Part shown: positions 18,827 through 26,875 of the stretch, one piece after another
How the letters are laid out: each line of letters opens with the position of its first letter
Numbering within the stretch: the first letter of the stretch is position 1
NCBI RefSeq assembly: GCF_005877905.1
Contig: NZ_SWDV01000001.1
Location: 349,246 to 413,245, forward strand
Source: Pseudomonas nicosulfuronedens
GTDB taxonomy: Bacteria > Pseudomonadota > Gammaproteobacteria > Pseudomonadales > Pseudomonadaceae
DNA length: 64,000 nt
Direction of reading: 5' to 3'
Notes under the pieces: generated by a model
What the model saw: only the letters and a program-made list of their open reading frames with translations
Database searches by the model: none
Told to the model about the DNA's origin: nothing
Program-made: the position numbers and the translations under genes

Positions 18827-21211
18827 TCAGTATTCCAGGCTCCAGCCCAGCGTGAAGGTGCGGCCACGGCCCTGGTAGTCGTACAGGTAGGCCGGCCCGT
18901 AAGCCGGCGAATAGAACAGCGCGGCGCGCTGGCCCCAGACGGTGCTGTACTGCTTGTCCAGCAGGTTCTGGATACCGGCGCTGAAGGTACCGAAACCGGT
19001 CTTCTGCTCGCCCATCAGGTCGAAGGTGGTGTAGCCGTCGATCTCATGATCCGCGTCGTCCTTCAGGTTGAACGCATGCTGGGCCTGCAGGCGGGCACTA
19101 CGCTCGCCATCGCCCCAGCCAACGAAGGCGGTGGACTTGGACAGCGACGCATAACGCGCATCACGCTTGATCCAGTCGCCGTCGGCATCTTCCTCTTCCG
19201 AGCGCACCAGGTGCAGCGTGGTGCCGCCCTGCCAGCCGTTGTCGAAGTAGCGGGTGACCGCGCCCTCGAAACCGAAATCGCGGCTCTTCTGGTCTTCCAC
19301 GTCGATGGTCAGGGTCGCGGCGTCGGTGGTGATGATCTTGTCCGACCAGATGTAGTACACCGCCGCCTGCGCCTGCCACTGCATGTCGCTGTAGCGCCAG
19401 CCGGTCTCGACCTGGCGGCTCTTGATGCCGGCCAACGGATTGTCGTCCACCGACAGCCCAGCCTTGCCGTAGTACTTGGCCGGGTCAGGCAGGTCGAAGC
19501 CTTCGCTGTAGTTGGTCCAGACCTGATGGCCGTTCTTGAAGTCGTAGATCGCGCCGAGGTTGAACAAGTTGACCTGGTAGTCGTTGCTGCCGCCGGGCAC
19601 GCCTTTGAAGTCGTCCACCTCGACGTCCATCTTCTGGTGGCGCGCGCCGCCGGAGATAGTCAGGTTGTCGGTGGCCTTCCAGTCCAGCTGACCGTAGAAC
19701 GACAGCCCGTCGACGATGTAGCTGGGGTAGCGCGGTGCGCTGCTGGCGGTTTCCAGGTCCAGCCCGCCGCTCTCGGAAGACAGGCGCTGGTCGAAGACCT
19801 TCTGCTCGGCGTTGAAGCGCTCGTGGTCGAAATCCACGCCGTAGGTGAACTTGAACGCATCCCACTGCTTGCTGAACAGGCCCTTCAGGCCACTGACCTC
19901 GAAGTTCTGCTGGGACCCTGCGAAGTACACGCCCTTGGAGCCCGTGGGCTTGCCGGTGTTGTAGTAGGGGAAGGGATAGAAGTTGTCGTCTTCCTTGCGG
20001 TAGTACGCCTGCAGGTAGAAGTCCTGCTCCAGCAGATTGCTGTGGTGGTAATTGGCGTTGAGCAGTACGCGGCGCGAGCGCGGTTCCAGGTCGGTGTCCA
20101 GGCCGCTGCGGATTTCCGCATCTTCCAGGTTCGACGGGCCCTGGTACTTCAGGTTGGGAAAGTAGATGCCGGTGCTGCCGTCGTTGCCCGAGTCGTAGTA
20201 CTGCGCCAGCAGGTCGAGGCTCTGCTCGTCGGTGAACTGCGCGGTGAGGTTGCCCATCACGTCGACGGTGCGGTTGTACTGCAGGTCGGTCTGGGTGTTG
20301 TCGATGAAGATCTGGTTGCCGCCGCCGTCGTAGAAGGCTTCGTTCTTCTCCGCCGAGATGCCCAGGCGCCCGGCCACGCGGTCGTTGCCGCCGCTGATGG
20401 ACTGTGCGGCGCGGGTAGAGAGGTCGTCGCTGTTGTTGAAGCCGCTGGTGGCGCCCAGCTGCGTCTCGAAGCGCGCATCACCGGCCGCGCCCTTCTTGGT
20501 GATGATGTTGATGATGCCGCCGGTGGCGCCGCCGCCGTAGATGGCGCTGGCGCCGGAGAGCACTTCGATGCGCTCGACGTTGAACGGCGAGATGCTGTCG
20601 AACTGGCGCGACAGGCCGCGCGAGCTGTTCTGGCTGACGCCGTCGATCATTACCAGCACGTTGCGCCCGCGCATGTTCTGGCCGTAGTTGGTGCGGCCCT
20701 CGGGTGCCAGGTCAAGACCGGGAACCAGCTTTCCCACGGCCTCCTTCAGGCTCACGCCGGTGTCCAGCTGCTCGCGCAACTGGGTCTGGTCCACGACCCA
20801 GACGGTACCGGGAATCGAGCTGATGTCGGTGGGCGTCCGCGCCGCCACGCTGATCTGCATCGGCGCCAGGCTCAGGGCGGCGGAATCGTCCTTCTCGCGC
20901 TTGAGCAGCACGGTGCGCTCGTCGGTGAAGCGCCAGCTCACGCCACTGCCGGAGAGCAGCTGGTTGAGCGCCTCTTCGGTGCTGTAGGTGCCGTCCAACC
21001 CCTCGCTCTGAAGGCCCTGGATGTCCTCGGAGTTGAATAGCAGGTGCAACCCGGCCTGGTCGGCGAACTGGGTCAGCGCGCTGTCCAGGCTGCGTGGGGC
21101 GATGTGCAGCTCGACGGTGGCCGCGTTGGCGGCGTGGGCGGCGGGCGCGACGGCGCCGAGCAGGGAAGCGAGCAGGATCGCGCGGTGCAGCGGGGAAGGA
21201 CGGTAATGCAT
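18827..21211 (-). CDS. TonB-dependent receptor, aerobactin (IutA/ChtA)-like, with STN domain
   Basis: 794 residues: signal peptide ending PAAHA|ANA, STN signalling domain at about 30-80 (HIAPRSLDSALTQFADQAG), plug and barrel ending in WSLEY. The plug segments GLDLAPEGRTNYGQNMRGR and RGLSRQFDSISPFNVERIEV closely follow IutA-type aerobactin receptors, so a citrate-hydroxamate siderophore (aerobactin, rhizobactin or schizokinen type) is the best guess. IutA itself lacks an STN domain; this one has it and sits downstream of its own sigma and anti-sigma genes. The start ATG has no clear Shine-Dalgarno sequence. A 252-base gap containing a repeat separates it from the fecR-like gene. Confidence 0.88.
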   Translation of the reverse strand: MHYRPSPLHRAILLASLLGAVAPAAHAANAATVELHIAPRSLDSALTQFADQAGLHLLFNSEDIQGLQSEGLDGTYSTEEALNQLLSGSGVSWRFTDERTVLLKREKDDSAALSLAPMQISVAARTPTDISSIPGTVWVVDQTQLREQLDTGVSLKEAVGKLVPGLDLAPEGRTNYGQNMRGRNVLVMIDGVSQNSSRGLSRQFDSISPFNVERIEVLSGASAIYGGGATGGIINIITKKGAAGDARFETQLGATSGFNNSDDLSTRAAQSISGGNDRVAGRLGISAEKNEAFYDGGGNQIFIDNTQTDLQYNRTVDVMGNLTAQFTDEQSLDLLAQYYDSGNDGSTGIYFPNLKYQGPSNLEDAEIRSGLDTDLEPRSRRVLLNANYHHSNLLEQDFYLQAYYRKEDDNFYPFPYYNTGKPTGSKGVYFAGSQQNFEVSGLKGLFSKQWDAFKFTYGVDFDHERFNAEQKVFDQRLSSESGGLDLETASSAPRYPSYIVDGLSFYGQLDWKATDNLTISGGARHQKMDVEVDDFKGVPGGSNDYQVNLFNLGAIYDFKNGHQVWTNYSEGFDLPDPAKYYGKAGLSVDDNPLAGIKSRQVETGWRYSDMQWQAQAAVYYIWSDKIITTDAATLTIDVEDQKSRDFGFEGAVTRYFDNGWQGGTTLHLVRSEEEDADGDWIKRDARYASLSKSTAFVGWGDGERSARLQAQHAFNLKDDADHEIDGYTTFDLMGEQKTGFGTFSAGIQNLLDKQYSTVWGQRAALFYSPAYGPAYLYDYQGRGRTFTLGWSLEY

Positions 21212-21250
21212 GCGGGTGAAATCCGTTCTTGTGGGGTCAGGGTCGCGTAG

Positions 21251-21264
21251 TGAGAATTTTTCGC
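21251..21264 (-). promoter_or_regulatory. Fur-half-site-like motif before the aerobactin-type receptor
   Basis: On the minus strand GCGAAAAATTCTCA lies 39 bases before the receptor start and matches the motif found before the first receptor gene (9142-9155) at 12 of 14 positions. Confidence 0.35.
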
Positions 21265-21370
21265 GTTCCTGCCTACGACGAAACGGTCATGCAAACCTTG
21301 CAGTGCTGAATGAAAAATATTTTCATTTTCTTGCGCTGCCGCTCCGGACCCTGTGCCGTCAGTAACGTCG

Positions 21371-21450
21371 CAGGATGGTGTGGAGCGCAGCGATACCCAT
21401 CAACTCCATCCTGCCCGCAGCATGGGTATCGCAAGCTCCATCCATCCTAC
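21371..21450. repeat. Long inverted repeat (family B), diverged
   Basis: CAGGATGGTGTGGAGCGCAG...CCCATC with the inverted arm GGGTATCGCAAGCTCCATCC...CTAC. The arms have drifted more than in the other copies. It lies between the FecR-like gene and its receptor gene. Confidence 0.75.
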
Positions 21451-21463
21451 AAAGCGGCTTCTA

Positions 21464-22402
21464 TCAGGCTTTGGGCGCGGGACGGATCAGCACCAGCCAG
21501 GGCATATGGGTAACCTTCACCGGCTGCAGTCGCTCCAGGGTCTTGAGCAGCGCGTCCGGGTCCTTGAGGTCGAACACGCCGCTGACCTTATGCTGGCGCA
21601 GCGCGTTGTCGGTCAGCACGATGCGGCCGGGCACGTAGCGCTCCAGCTCATCGAGCACCTCGCCCAGCGGGCGCTGGTTGAAGATCAGCTTGCCGCGCTG
21701 CCAGGCGCTGGCGCTGGACAGGTCCAGCGGCTGCACCGGTTCGGGCGCAGCGGCCTCGCGGTAGCTCAGGCGCTCGCCGGCGGACAAGCGAACCGGCTCG
21801 CTGCCGGCGCTGTTCACCTGCACCACGCCCTCGGTCACGTCGACGCGCACCTGCGGCCCACGGCTGTCGACATCGAAGCGCGTGCCCACCGCGCGCACCT
21901 CGCCGCCCCTGGCCTCGACGATGAAGGGCCGTGCCGCATCCTTGGCCACTTCGAACAGGGCTTCGCCGCTGTGCAGGCGCAAGCGCCGCTGCTGCGGGCT
22001 GAAGTCCACGGAAAGCGCGCTGTCGCTGTTCAGCCAGACGCGGCTGCCATCGGCCAGCTCCAGCATCCGCCGCTCGCCAGTGCGGGTGGCGTAATCGGAA
22101 TACAGGCCGGCCAGCGGCTCGGGCAGGGCGATGGTGATGGCAATCGCCGCGACACAGGCCGCCGCGGCCAGCGCCAACCAGCGACGTGGGCGGCGCACGC
22201 GACGGCGGTAATCTTCGGCATGGCGGGTTTCCGGCAACGCGCCCCACAGCGCCTCAGCCTCGCGGGCGGCACGCTCATGATCCATGCTCAGGCCGCGCCA
22301 GCGCAGGAAGTCCATGCGCTCAGCCGCGCCGGCACCGCCTGAATGCAGCCGCACCAGGCGCTCGATGGCCTCATCGGAAAGCGACAGCTCCGCGCGGTTC
22401 AT
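21464..22402 (-). CDS. FecR-like anti-sigma factor / signal relay (second cassette)
   Basis: 312 residues. N-terminal sigma-binding domain with ERLVRLHSGGAGAAERMDFLRWRGLS; one membrane segment at about residues 85-105 (WLALAAAACVAAIAITIALP); periplasmic FecR domain with GERRMLELADGSRVWLNSDS and GGEVRAVGTRFDV; C-terminal receptor-contact region. The start ATG overlaps the stop of the sigma gene (ATGA), showing translational coupling. It relays the signal from the receptor encoded downstream to the sigma factor upstream. Confidence 0.9.
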   Translation of the reverse strand: MNRAELSLSDEAIERLVRLHSGGAGAAERMDFLRWRGLSMDHERAAREAEALWGALPETRHAEDYRRRVRRPRRWLALAAAACVAAIAITIALPEPLAGLYSDYATRTGERRMLELADGSRVWLNSDSALSVDFSPQQRRLRLHSGEALFEVAKDAARPFIVEARGGEVRAVGTRFDVDSRGPQVRVDVTEGVVQVNSAGSEPVRLSAGERLSYREAAAPEPVQPLDLSSASAWQRGKLIFNQRPLGEVLDELERYVPGRIVLTDNALRQHKVSGVFDLKDPDALLKTLERLQPVKVTHMPWLVLIRPAPKA

Positions 22403-22920
22403 GGCGTGCCTTCCTGGCGCTGCGCCCAGTCGCGGCAATGGCGCATGGCCTGGACGATGTATTTGCCCACCATGCTCTCGGATACGCCCAGGCGCTGGGC
22501 GATCTGCGCATGGGTGAGGCCGTCGAGGCGGTTCATCAGCAGCGCCTCGCGGGCGTTCGACGGCAACTGGTCGAGGGCGGCGTCCAGATGTTCCAGCGCC
22601 TCATGGGCGAGCAGGCGGTGCTCCAGCCCGGAAGCGGGATCGCTCAGATCATTGGCGGCGGTTTCATCGGCATGCAGCTCGGCCAGCCGGCCTTCGCGGC
22701 GCAGGTTGTCGATGGCGATGTTGCCGGCGACGCGGAACAGGTAGGCGCGCGGGTCCTGCACTTCGGCTTCGGCAGGGTGGTCGGCCAGGCGCAGCCAGGT
22801 GTCCTGGGCAACGTCGGCGGCGCGCTGGTTGTCCCCCAGCCTGCGGGCGAGGAAGCGCATCAGGTCCGCGTAGTGCGCCTGGAAGCTCTGCAGCAGGGAG
22901 GAGGAAGCGAAGCGCCGCAT
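22399..22920 (-). CDS. FecI-type ECF sigma factor (second cassette)
   Basis: 173 residues from the ATG before RRFASS. Region 2: FQAHYADLMRFLARRLGDNQRAADVAQDTWLRLAD and PRAYLFRVAGNIAIDNLRRE; region 4: LDQLPSNAREALLMNRLDGLTHAQIAQRLGVSESMVGKYI. It belongs to the same iron-starvation group as the factor at 7606 but differs widely in sequence, so the two are separate systems rather than a recent duplication. A good Fur site lies upstream. The ribosome site is weak, and an upstream in-frame extension has no family support. Confidence 0.92.
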   Translation of the reverse strand: MRRFASSSLLQSFQAHYADLMRFLARRLGDNQRAADVAQDTWLRLADHPAEAEVQDPRAYLFRVAGNIAIDNLRREGRLAELHADETAANDLSDPASGLEHRLLAHEALEHLDAALDQLPSNAREALLMNRLDGLTHAQIAQRLGVSESMVGKYIVQAMRHCRDWAQRQEGTP

Positions 22921-22995
22921 GATGGCCGAAATACCCTGAAAAACCGGCCAACGTCTGTCAGGCCGGAGCGAAGGGTCGGCAGCATACACCGAATC

Positions 22996-23008
22996 GAGAA
23001 TTATTATC
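22996..23008. promoter_or_regulatory. Fur box before the second ECF sigma gene
   Basis: GAGAATTATTATC matches the 6-1-6 inverted Fur core (GATAAT N ATTATC) at 11 of 12 positions. It lies 75 bases upstream of the sigma start, a fitting place for iron repression of the cassette. Confidence 0.65.
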
Positions 23009-23023
23009 GAATGCAAAAAAGTG

Positions 23024-23356
23024 TCAGCTCGTGAATTGCGAGAGGTCCAGCGGCCGCACTTCGCCCATCCAGATGCCATGGTCGCGATGATCGCGCAGGT
23101 CATCGCCGGTGTTGGGATGGACGAAGACCACCAGGCCGTCGCGGTTCAGCGCCAGCCAGGGCACCAGGGTCGCGAAGGTGGCGTTGTCGAAGGCCAGTTG
23201 GCAGCTCCAGTCCGGGTGCGGGCCGACCGGGCGTTCGTGGACGCGGCCCATCTTCGCGCCGAAACGGCGCGCTGCTTCCTCGCACAGCGCACGGGCGCGT
23301 TCGAGGGTGGTCGCGTCGAAATAGACGTGGGCGTGGAAGTCTTGAATCTCGGTCAT
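23024..23356 (-). CDS. DOPA 4,5-dioxygenase family protein
   Basis: 110 residues. It has the family pattern FHAHVYFD near the start, VGPHPDWSCQLAF, WLALNRDGLVVFVHPNTGDDLRDH in the second half, and conserved histidines that form the putative metal site. Plant and fungal homologues cleave DOPA extradiolly; bacterial members are mostly uncharacterised. The start overlaps the stop of the LysR gene (ATGA), so it is translated together with that regulator. The reason for this coupling is not clear from the sequence. Confidence 0.78.
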   Translation of the reverse strand: MTEIQDFHAHVYFDATTLERARALCEEAARRFGAKMGRVHERPVGPHPDWSCQLAFDNATFATLVPWLALNRDGLVVFVHPNTGDDLRDHRDHGIWMGEVRPLDLSQFTS

Positions 23357-24264
23357 CGGTCCTGCTCCAGTTCCGCCTGCAGCCAGTCGACGAAACGCTG
23401 CACCAGGCGCATGCGCCGTTTGCGCTCGGGCAACACGGCGTAATAGCCGAACCGCGATTCCACGGCTTCGGCAACGGGCCGGCACAGTAACCCCTGCTCC
23501 AGCAGTTCGTCGACCAGATGCCGCCAGCCAATGGCCACGCCCTGCCCGGCGATGGCCGCCTGGATCAGCAGGGTGTAGTTGTCGAAGCGTAGCCCGGCGG
23601 GCGCTGGGGAGCCGTCGATGCCCAGCACGCGATAGACACCGCCCCAGTCGAACCAGCGACTGGACGCTTCGGGCTTGAGGTGCAGCAGCGGCAATTCGGT
23701 GAGCGCCTGAGGCGCCAACGGCAGCTTGCGTCCTTCCAGCAGACGCGGGCTGCACACCGGGAAGACTTCCTCGCTGAACAGGCGCAGCGCCTCGCCGTGC
23801 TTGAAGCGCCCATCGCCGAAAGCGATGGCCACGTCGATGTCGCTGCGCAGGGAAATCGGGCTGCGGTCGCTGCTGATCAGGCCGACATCCAGTTCCGGGT
23901 GCGCCTGGCGAAAACGCGGCAGGCGCGGCATCAGCCAGTAGGCGGCAAAGGCGAAGTCAGTGGCGACCTGCAGCACTTCGTGAGGATGTTGTGCAGTCAC
24001 CGCAGCGATGCCGGCGTCGATGCTCTCCAACCCGGCCTGCACGTGCTGCTGCAGCACCTGTCCACTTTCGGTGAGGGCGATGCCCCGGTGGATGCGGTCG
24101 AACAGGCGCACGGCGAGGAGTTTCTCCAGCCGCTTGATCTGCTGGCTGACCGCCGGCTGGGTGGTGCCCAGCTCTCCGGCGGCGGCGGTGAAGCTGAGCA
24201 GCCGGGCGGCGGACTCGAATACCCGCAGCAGTTCCAGCGGCACGCTCAAGGCTGGCTCTCGCAT
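23353..24264 (-). CDS. LysR family regulator of choline sulfate use
   Basis: 303 residues. The N-terminal winged helix is in LLRVFESAARLLSFTAAAGELGTTQPAVSQQIKRLE; the rest is a GcvA-like effector domain (VATDFAFAAYWLMPRLPRFR). It is divergent from betC, 114 bases away, the usual place of the choline-sulfate-responsive LysR regulator in Pseudomonas and rhizobia. By position it should control betC and the transport genes after it. It also heads a two-gene unit with the overlapping DOPA dioxygenase gene. No binding site is assigned. Confidence 0.85.
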   Translation of the reverse strand: MREPALSVPLELLRVFESAARLLSFTAAAGELGTTQPAVSQQIKRLEKLLAVRLFDRIHRGIALTESGQVLQQHVQAGLESIDAGIAAVTAQHPHEVLQVATDFAFAAYWLMPRLPRFRQAHPELDVGLISSDRSPISLRSDIDVAIAFGDGRFKHGEALRLFSEEVFPVCSPRLLEGRKLPLAPQALTELPLLHLKPEASSRWFDWGGVYRVLGIDGSPAPAGLRFDNYTLLIQAAIAGQGVAIGWRHLVDELLEQGLLCRPVAEAVESRFGYYAVLPERKRRMRLVQRFVDWLQAELEQDR

Positions 24265-24378
24265 AAGCAGGTGTTATCCGAAGCATGCGGCGCCATGCGC
24301 TTTACCCCCTATCCAGTAGCCAACAGACTCATACCGCACAGCATCCCATAACAGCGCCAACAGGATAAGCCCAACGCC

Positions 24379-25893
24379 ATGAAGCGCCAGCGCCCGAACA
24401 TCCTCTTCATCATGGCCGACCAGATGGCCGCGCCGCTCCTGCCCTTCTACGACGCCCAGTCGCCGATCAAGCTGCCCAACCTCTCGCGCCTCGCCGGCGA
24501 GGGCGTGGTGTTCGACTCGGCCTACTGCAACAGCCCGCTCTGCGCGCCCTCGCGCTTCACCCTGGTGAGCGGCCAGCTGCCGACCAGGATCGGCGCCTGG
24601 GACAACGCCGCCGACTTCGCCGCCGACATCCCCACCTACGCGCACTACCTGCGGCGCCTGGGCTACCGCACCGCGCTGTCGGGCAAGATGCACTTCTGCG
24701 GCCCGGACCAGTTGCACGGCTACGAGGAACGCCTGACCAGCGACATCTACCCCGCCGACTACGGCTGGGCGGTGAACTGGGACGAGCCGGACGTGCGCCC
24801 GAGCTGGTACCACAACATGTCTTCGGTGCTGCAGGCCGGCCCGTGCGTGCGCACCAACCAGCTCGATTTCGACGAGGAAGTGGTGTTCAAGGCGCGCCAG
24901 TACCTCTATGACCACGTCCGCGAGCACCCCGAGCAGCCGTTCTGCCTCACCGTCTCCATGACCCACCCGCACGATCCCTACACCATCCCGCGCGAGTACT
25001 GGGACCTGTACCGCGACGAGGACATCCCGCTGCCTTCGGTACAGATCGCCCAGAACGAGCAGGACCCGCACTCGCAGCGACTTCTGAAGGTGATCGATCT
25101 GTGGGGCCAGGAAATGCCCGAGGAGAAAATCCGCGCCGCGCGCCGCGCCTACTTCGGCGCCTGCAGCTATGTCGACGCGCAGATCGGCGCGCTGCTGCGC
25201 ACCCTGGAAGATTGCGGCCTGAGTGAAGACACGCTGATCGTGTTCTCCGGCGACCACGGCGACATGCTGGGCGAGCGCGGCCTCTGGTACAAGATGCACT
25301 GGTTCGAGATGGCCGCCCGCGTCCCGCTGCTGGTGCACGCACCCAGGCGTTTCGCCCCGCATCGAGTCAGCCAATCGGTGTCCACCGTGGACCTGCTGCC
25401 AACCCTCGTCGAACTGGCCGGCGGACAGGTCGAACCCGGCATCAACCTCGATGGCCGCTCGCTGCTGCCGCACCTGCAAGGCGTGGGCGGCCACGACGAG
25501 GTGATCGGCGAATACACCGCCGAAGGCACCGTCAGCCCGCTGATGATGATCCGCCGCGGCGACTTCAAATTCGTCTATTCCGAGCAGGACCCTTGCCTGC
25601 TGTTCGACGTGAAGCACGACCCGCGCGAGCTGGAGAACCTCATGGGCTCGCCCGCCCACGCCAACCTGGTACGCGACCTGCTGGGCGAAGCCCGCGCGCG
25701 CTGGGATATCTCCGCCATCACCAGACAGGTCCTCGCCAGCCAGCGCCGCCGCCGGCTGGTGGCCGACGCACTGACCCACGGCACGCTGAAAAGCTGGGAC
25801 CACCAACCCATGGTCGACGCCAGCCAGCAGTACATGCGCAACCACATCGACCTTGACGATCTGGAGCGCCGCGCCCGCTATCCGCAACCGTGA
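24379..25893 (+). CDS. betC: Choline sulfatase
   Basis: 504 residues. Hydrolyses choline-O-sulfate to choline and sulfate in the cytoplasm (no signal peptide). The type I sulfatase signature CAPSR begins at Cys55, the residue converted to formylglycine, and is followed by LPTRIG. Metal-binding residues are seen in NILFIMADQM near the start and in FSGDHGDMLGERGLWYKMHW. The C-terminal tail (KSWDHQPMVDASQQYMRNH) is characteristic of BetC. Downstream genes encode a choline-type binding protein and a sulfate transporter, matching the two products. Confidence 0.94.
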   Translation: MKRQRPNILFIMADQMAAPLLPFYDAQSPIKLPNLSRLAGEGVVFDSAYCNSPLCAPSRFTLVSGQLPTRIGAWDNAADFAADIPTYAHYLRRLGYRTALSGKMHFCGPDQLHGYEERLTSDIYPADYGWAVNWDEPDVRPSWYHNMSSVLQAGPCVRTNQLDFDEEVVFKARQYLYDHVREHPEQPFCLTVSMTHPHDPYTIPREYWDLYRDEDIPLPSVQIAQNEQDPHSQRLLKVIDLWGQEMPEEKIRAARRAYFGACSYVDAQIGALLRTLEDCGLSEDTLIVFSGDHGDMLGERGLWYKMHWFEMAARVPLLVHAPRRFAPHRVSQSVSTVDLLPTLVELAGGQVEPGINLDGRSLLPHLQGVGGHDEVIGEYTAEGTVSPLMMIRRGDFKFVYSEQDPCLLFDVKHDPRELENLMGSPAHANLVRDLLGEARARWDISAITRQVLASQRRRRLVADALTHGTLKSWDHQPMVDASQQYMRNHIDLDDLERRARYPQP

Positions 25894-25926
25894 CAACAAC
25901 CACAACAAGCCGAAGGGGAAGGGAGC

Positions 25927-26868
25927 ATGACCCAGCTATTCACCGTACGACACGCATCGACGTTGTTGCTGGCCGGCGCACTCGCGCTGGGCGGCCCGCT
26001 GGCCAGGGCCGAGGATGAAGCCTGCGGTACGGTGAAGCTGGCCGATCCGGGCTGGACCGACATCGCGGTCACCAACGGCATCGCCGCCTTCCTCCTCGAA
26101 GGCCTGGGCTACCAGGTGAAGATCGACACCCTGTCGGTGCCCATCACCTACGGCGGCCTGCGCGACGGCCAGGTGGACGCCTTCCTCGGCAACTGGATGC
26201 CGGCGCAACAGGGCTTCTACGACCAGTTCATCGCCAGCAAGCAGGTCACCCAGCTGGCGAAGAACCTCCAGGGCACCGAGTTCACCCTGGCCGTTCCGAC
26301 CTATGTCTGGAACGCCGGCGTGAAGACATTCGCCGACCTGGACCCGCACGCCGAGCAGTTCAACAGGAAGGTCTACGGCATCGGCTCCGGCGCGCCGGCC
26401 AACCAGTCGATCCAGAAGATGATCAGCGGCGACGAATTCGGCCTGGGCGACTGGAAGCTGGTGGAGTCCAGCGAACAGGCGATGCTCGCCGAAGTGGGTC
26501 GCGCGGTGAAGCGCCAGCGCTGGGTGGTATTCCTCGGCTGGACGCCGCACCCGATGAACGTCAAATACGACATGAAATACCTCACCGGTGGCGAGAAGTA
26601 CTTCGGCAGCACCGGCAGCGTCTTCACCGTGACCCGCAACGGCTACGCCGAGCAATGCCCGAACAGCGGCAAGCTGCTGGCCAACCTGTCCTTCGACCTG
26701 AAGATGGAGAACGCCATCATGGCCGAGGTGCTGGAGAAGAATGTGAAGAACCCCGACGCGGTGAAAGCCTGGATCAAGGCCAACCCACAGAGCCTCGACA
26801 CCTGGCTGCAGGGCGTGAAGACCCGCGACGGCGGCGACGCGCTGGCGGCCGTGAAGGCGAAGCTGTAG
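25927..26868 (+). CDS. Choline/betaine ABC transporter substrate-binding protein
   Basis: 313 residues with signal peptide (LLAGALALGGPLARA|EDE). It is an OpuAC/ChoX-type periplasmic binding protein: CGTVKLADPGWTDIAVTNGI, then VDAFLGNWMPAQQ and VVFLGWTPHPMNVKYDMKYL, which provide aromatic residues for a quaternary-amine cage. It is an orphan here, with no permease or ATPase gene beside it, so it must borrow an ABC core encoded elsewhere, as described for Pseudomonas choline/betaine/carnitine binding proteins. The gap to betC is 33 bases, with AAGGGGAAGGGAGC as ribosome site. Confidence 0.87.
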   Translation: MTQLFTVRHASTLLLAGALALGGPLARAEDEACGTVKLADPGWTDIAVTNGIAAFLLEGLGYQVKIDTLSVPITYGGLRDGQVDAFLGNWMPAQQGFYDQFIASKQVTQLAKNLQGTEFTLAVPTYVWNAGVKTFADLDPHAEQFNRKVYGIGSGAPANQSIQKMISGDEFGLGDWKLVESSEQAMLAEVGRAVKRQRWVVFLGWTPHPMNVKYDMKYLTGGEKYFGSTGSVFTVTRNGYAEQCPNSGKLLANLSFDLKMENAIMAEVLEKNVKNPDAVKAWIKANPQSLDTWLQGVKTRDGGDALAAVKAKL

Positions 26869-26875
26869 GCCATCG

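Noticed and set aside
18581..21040. 819-residue open frame antisense to the aerobactin-type receptor
   Set aside because: Shadow of a clear receptor gene; no start site or domain.
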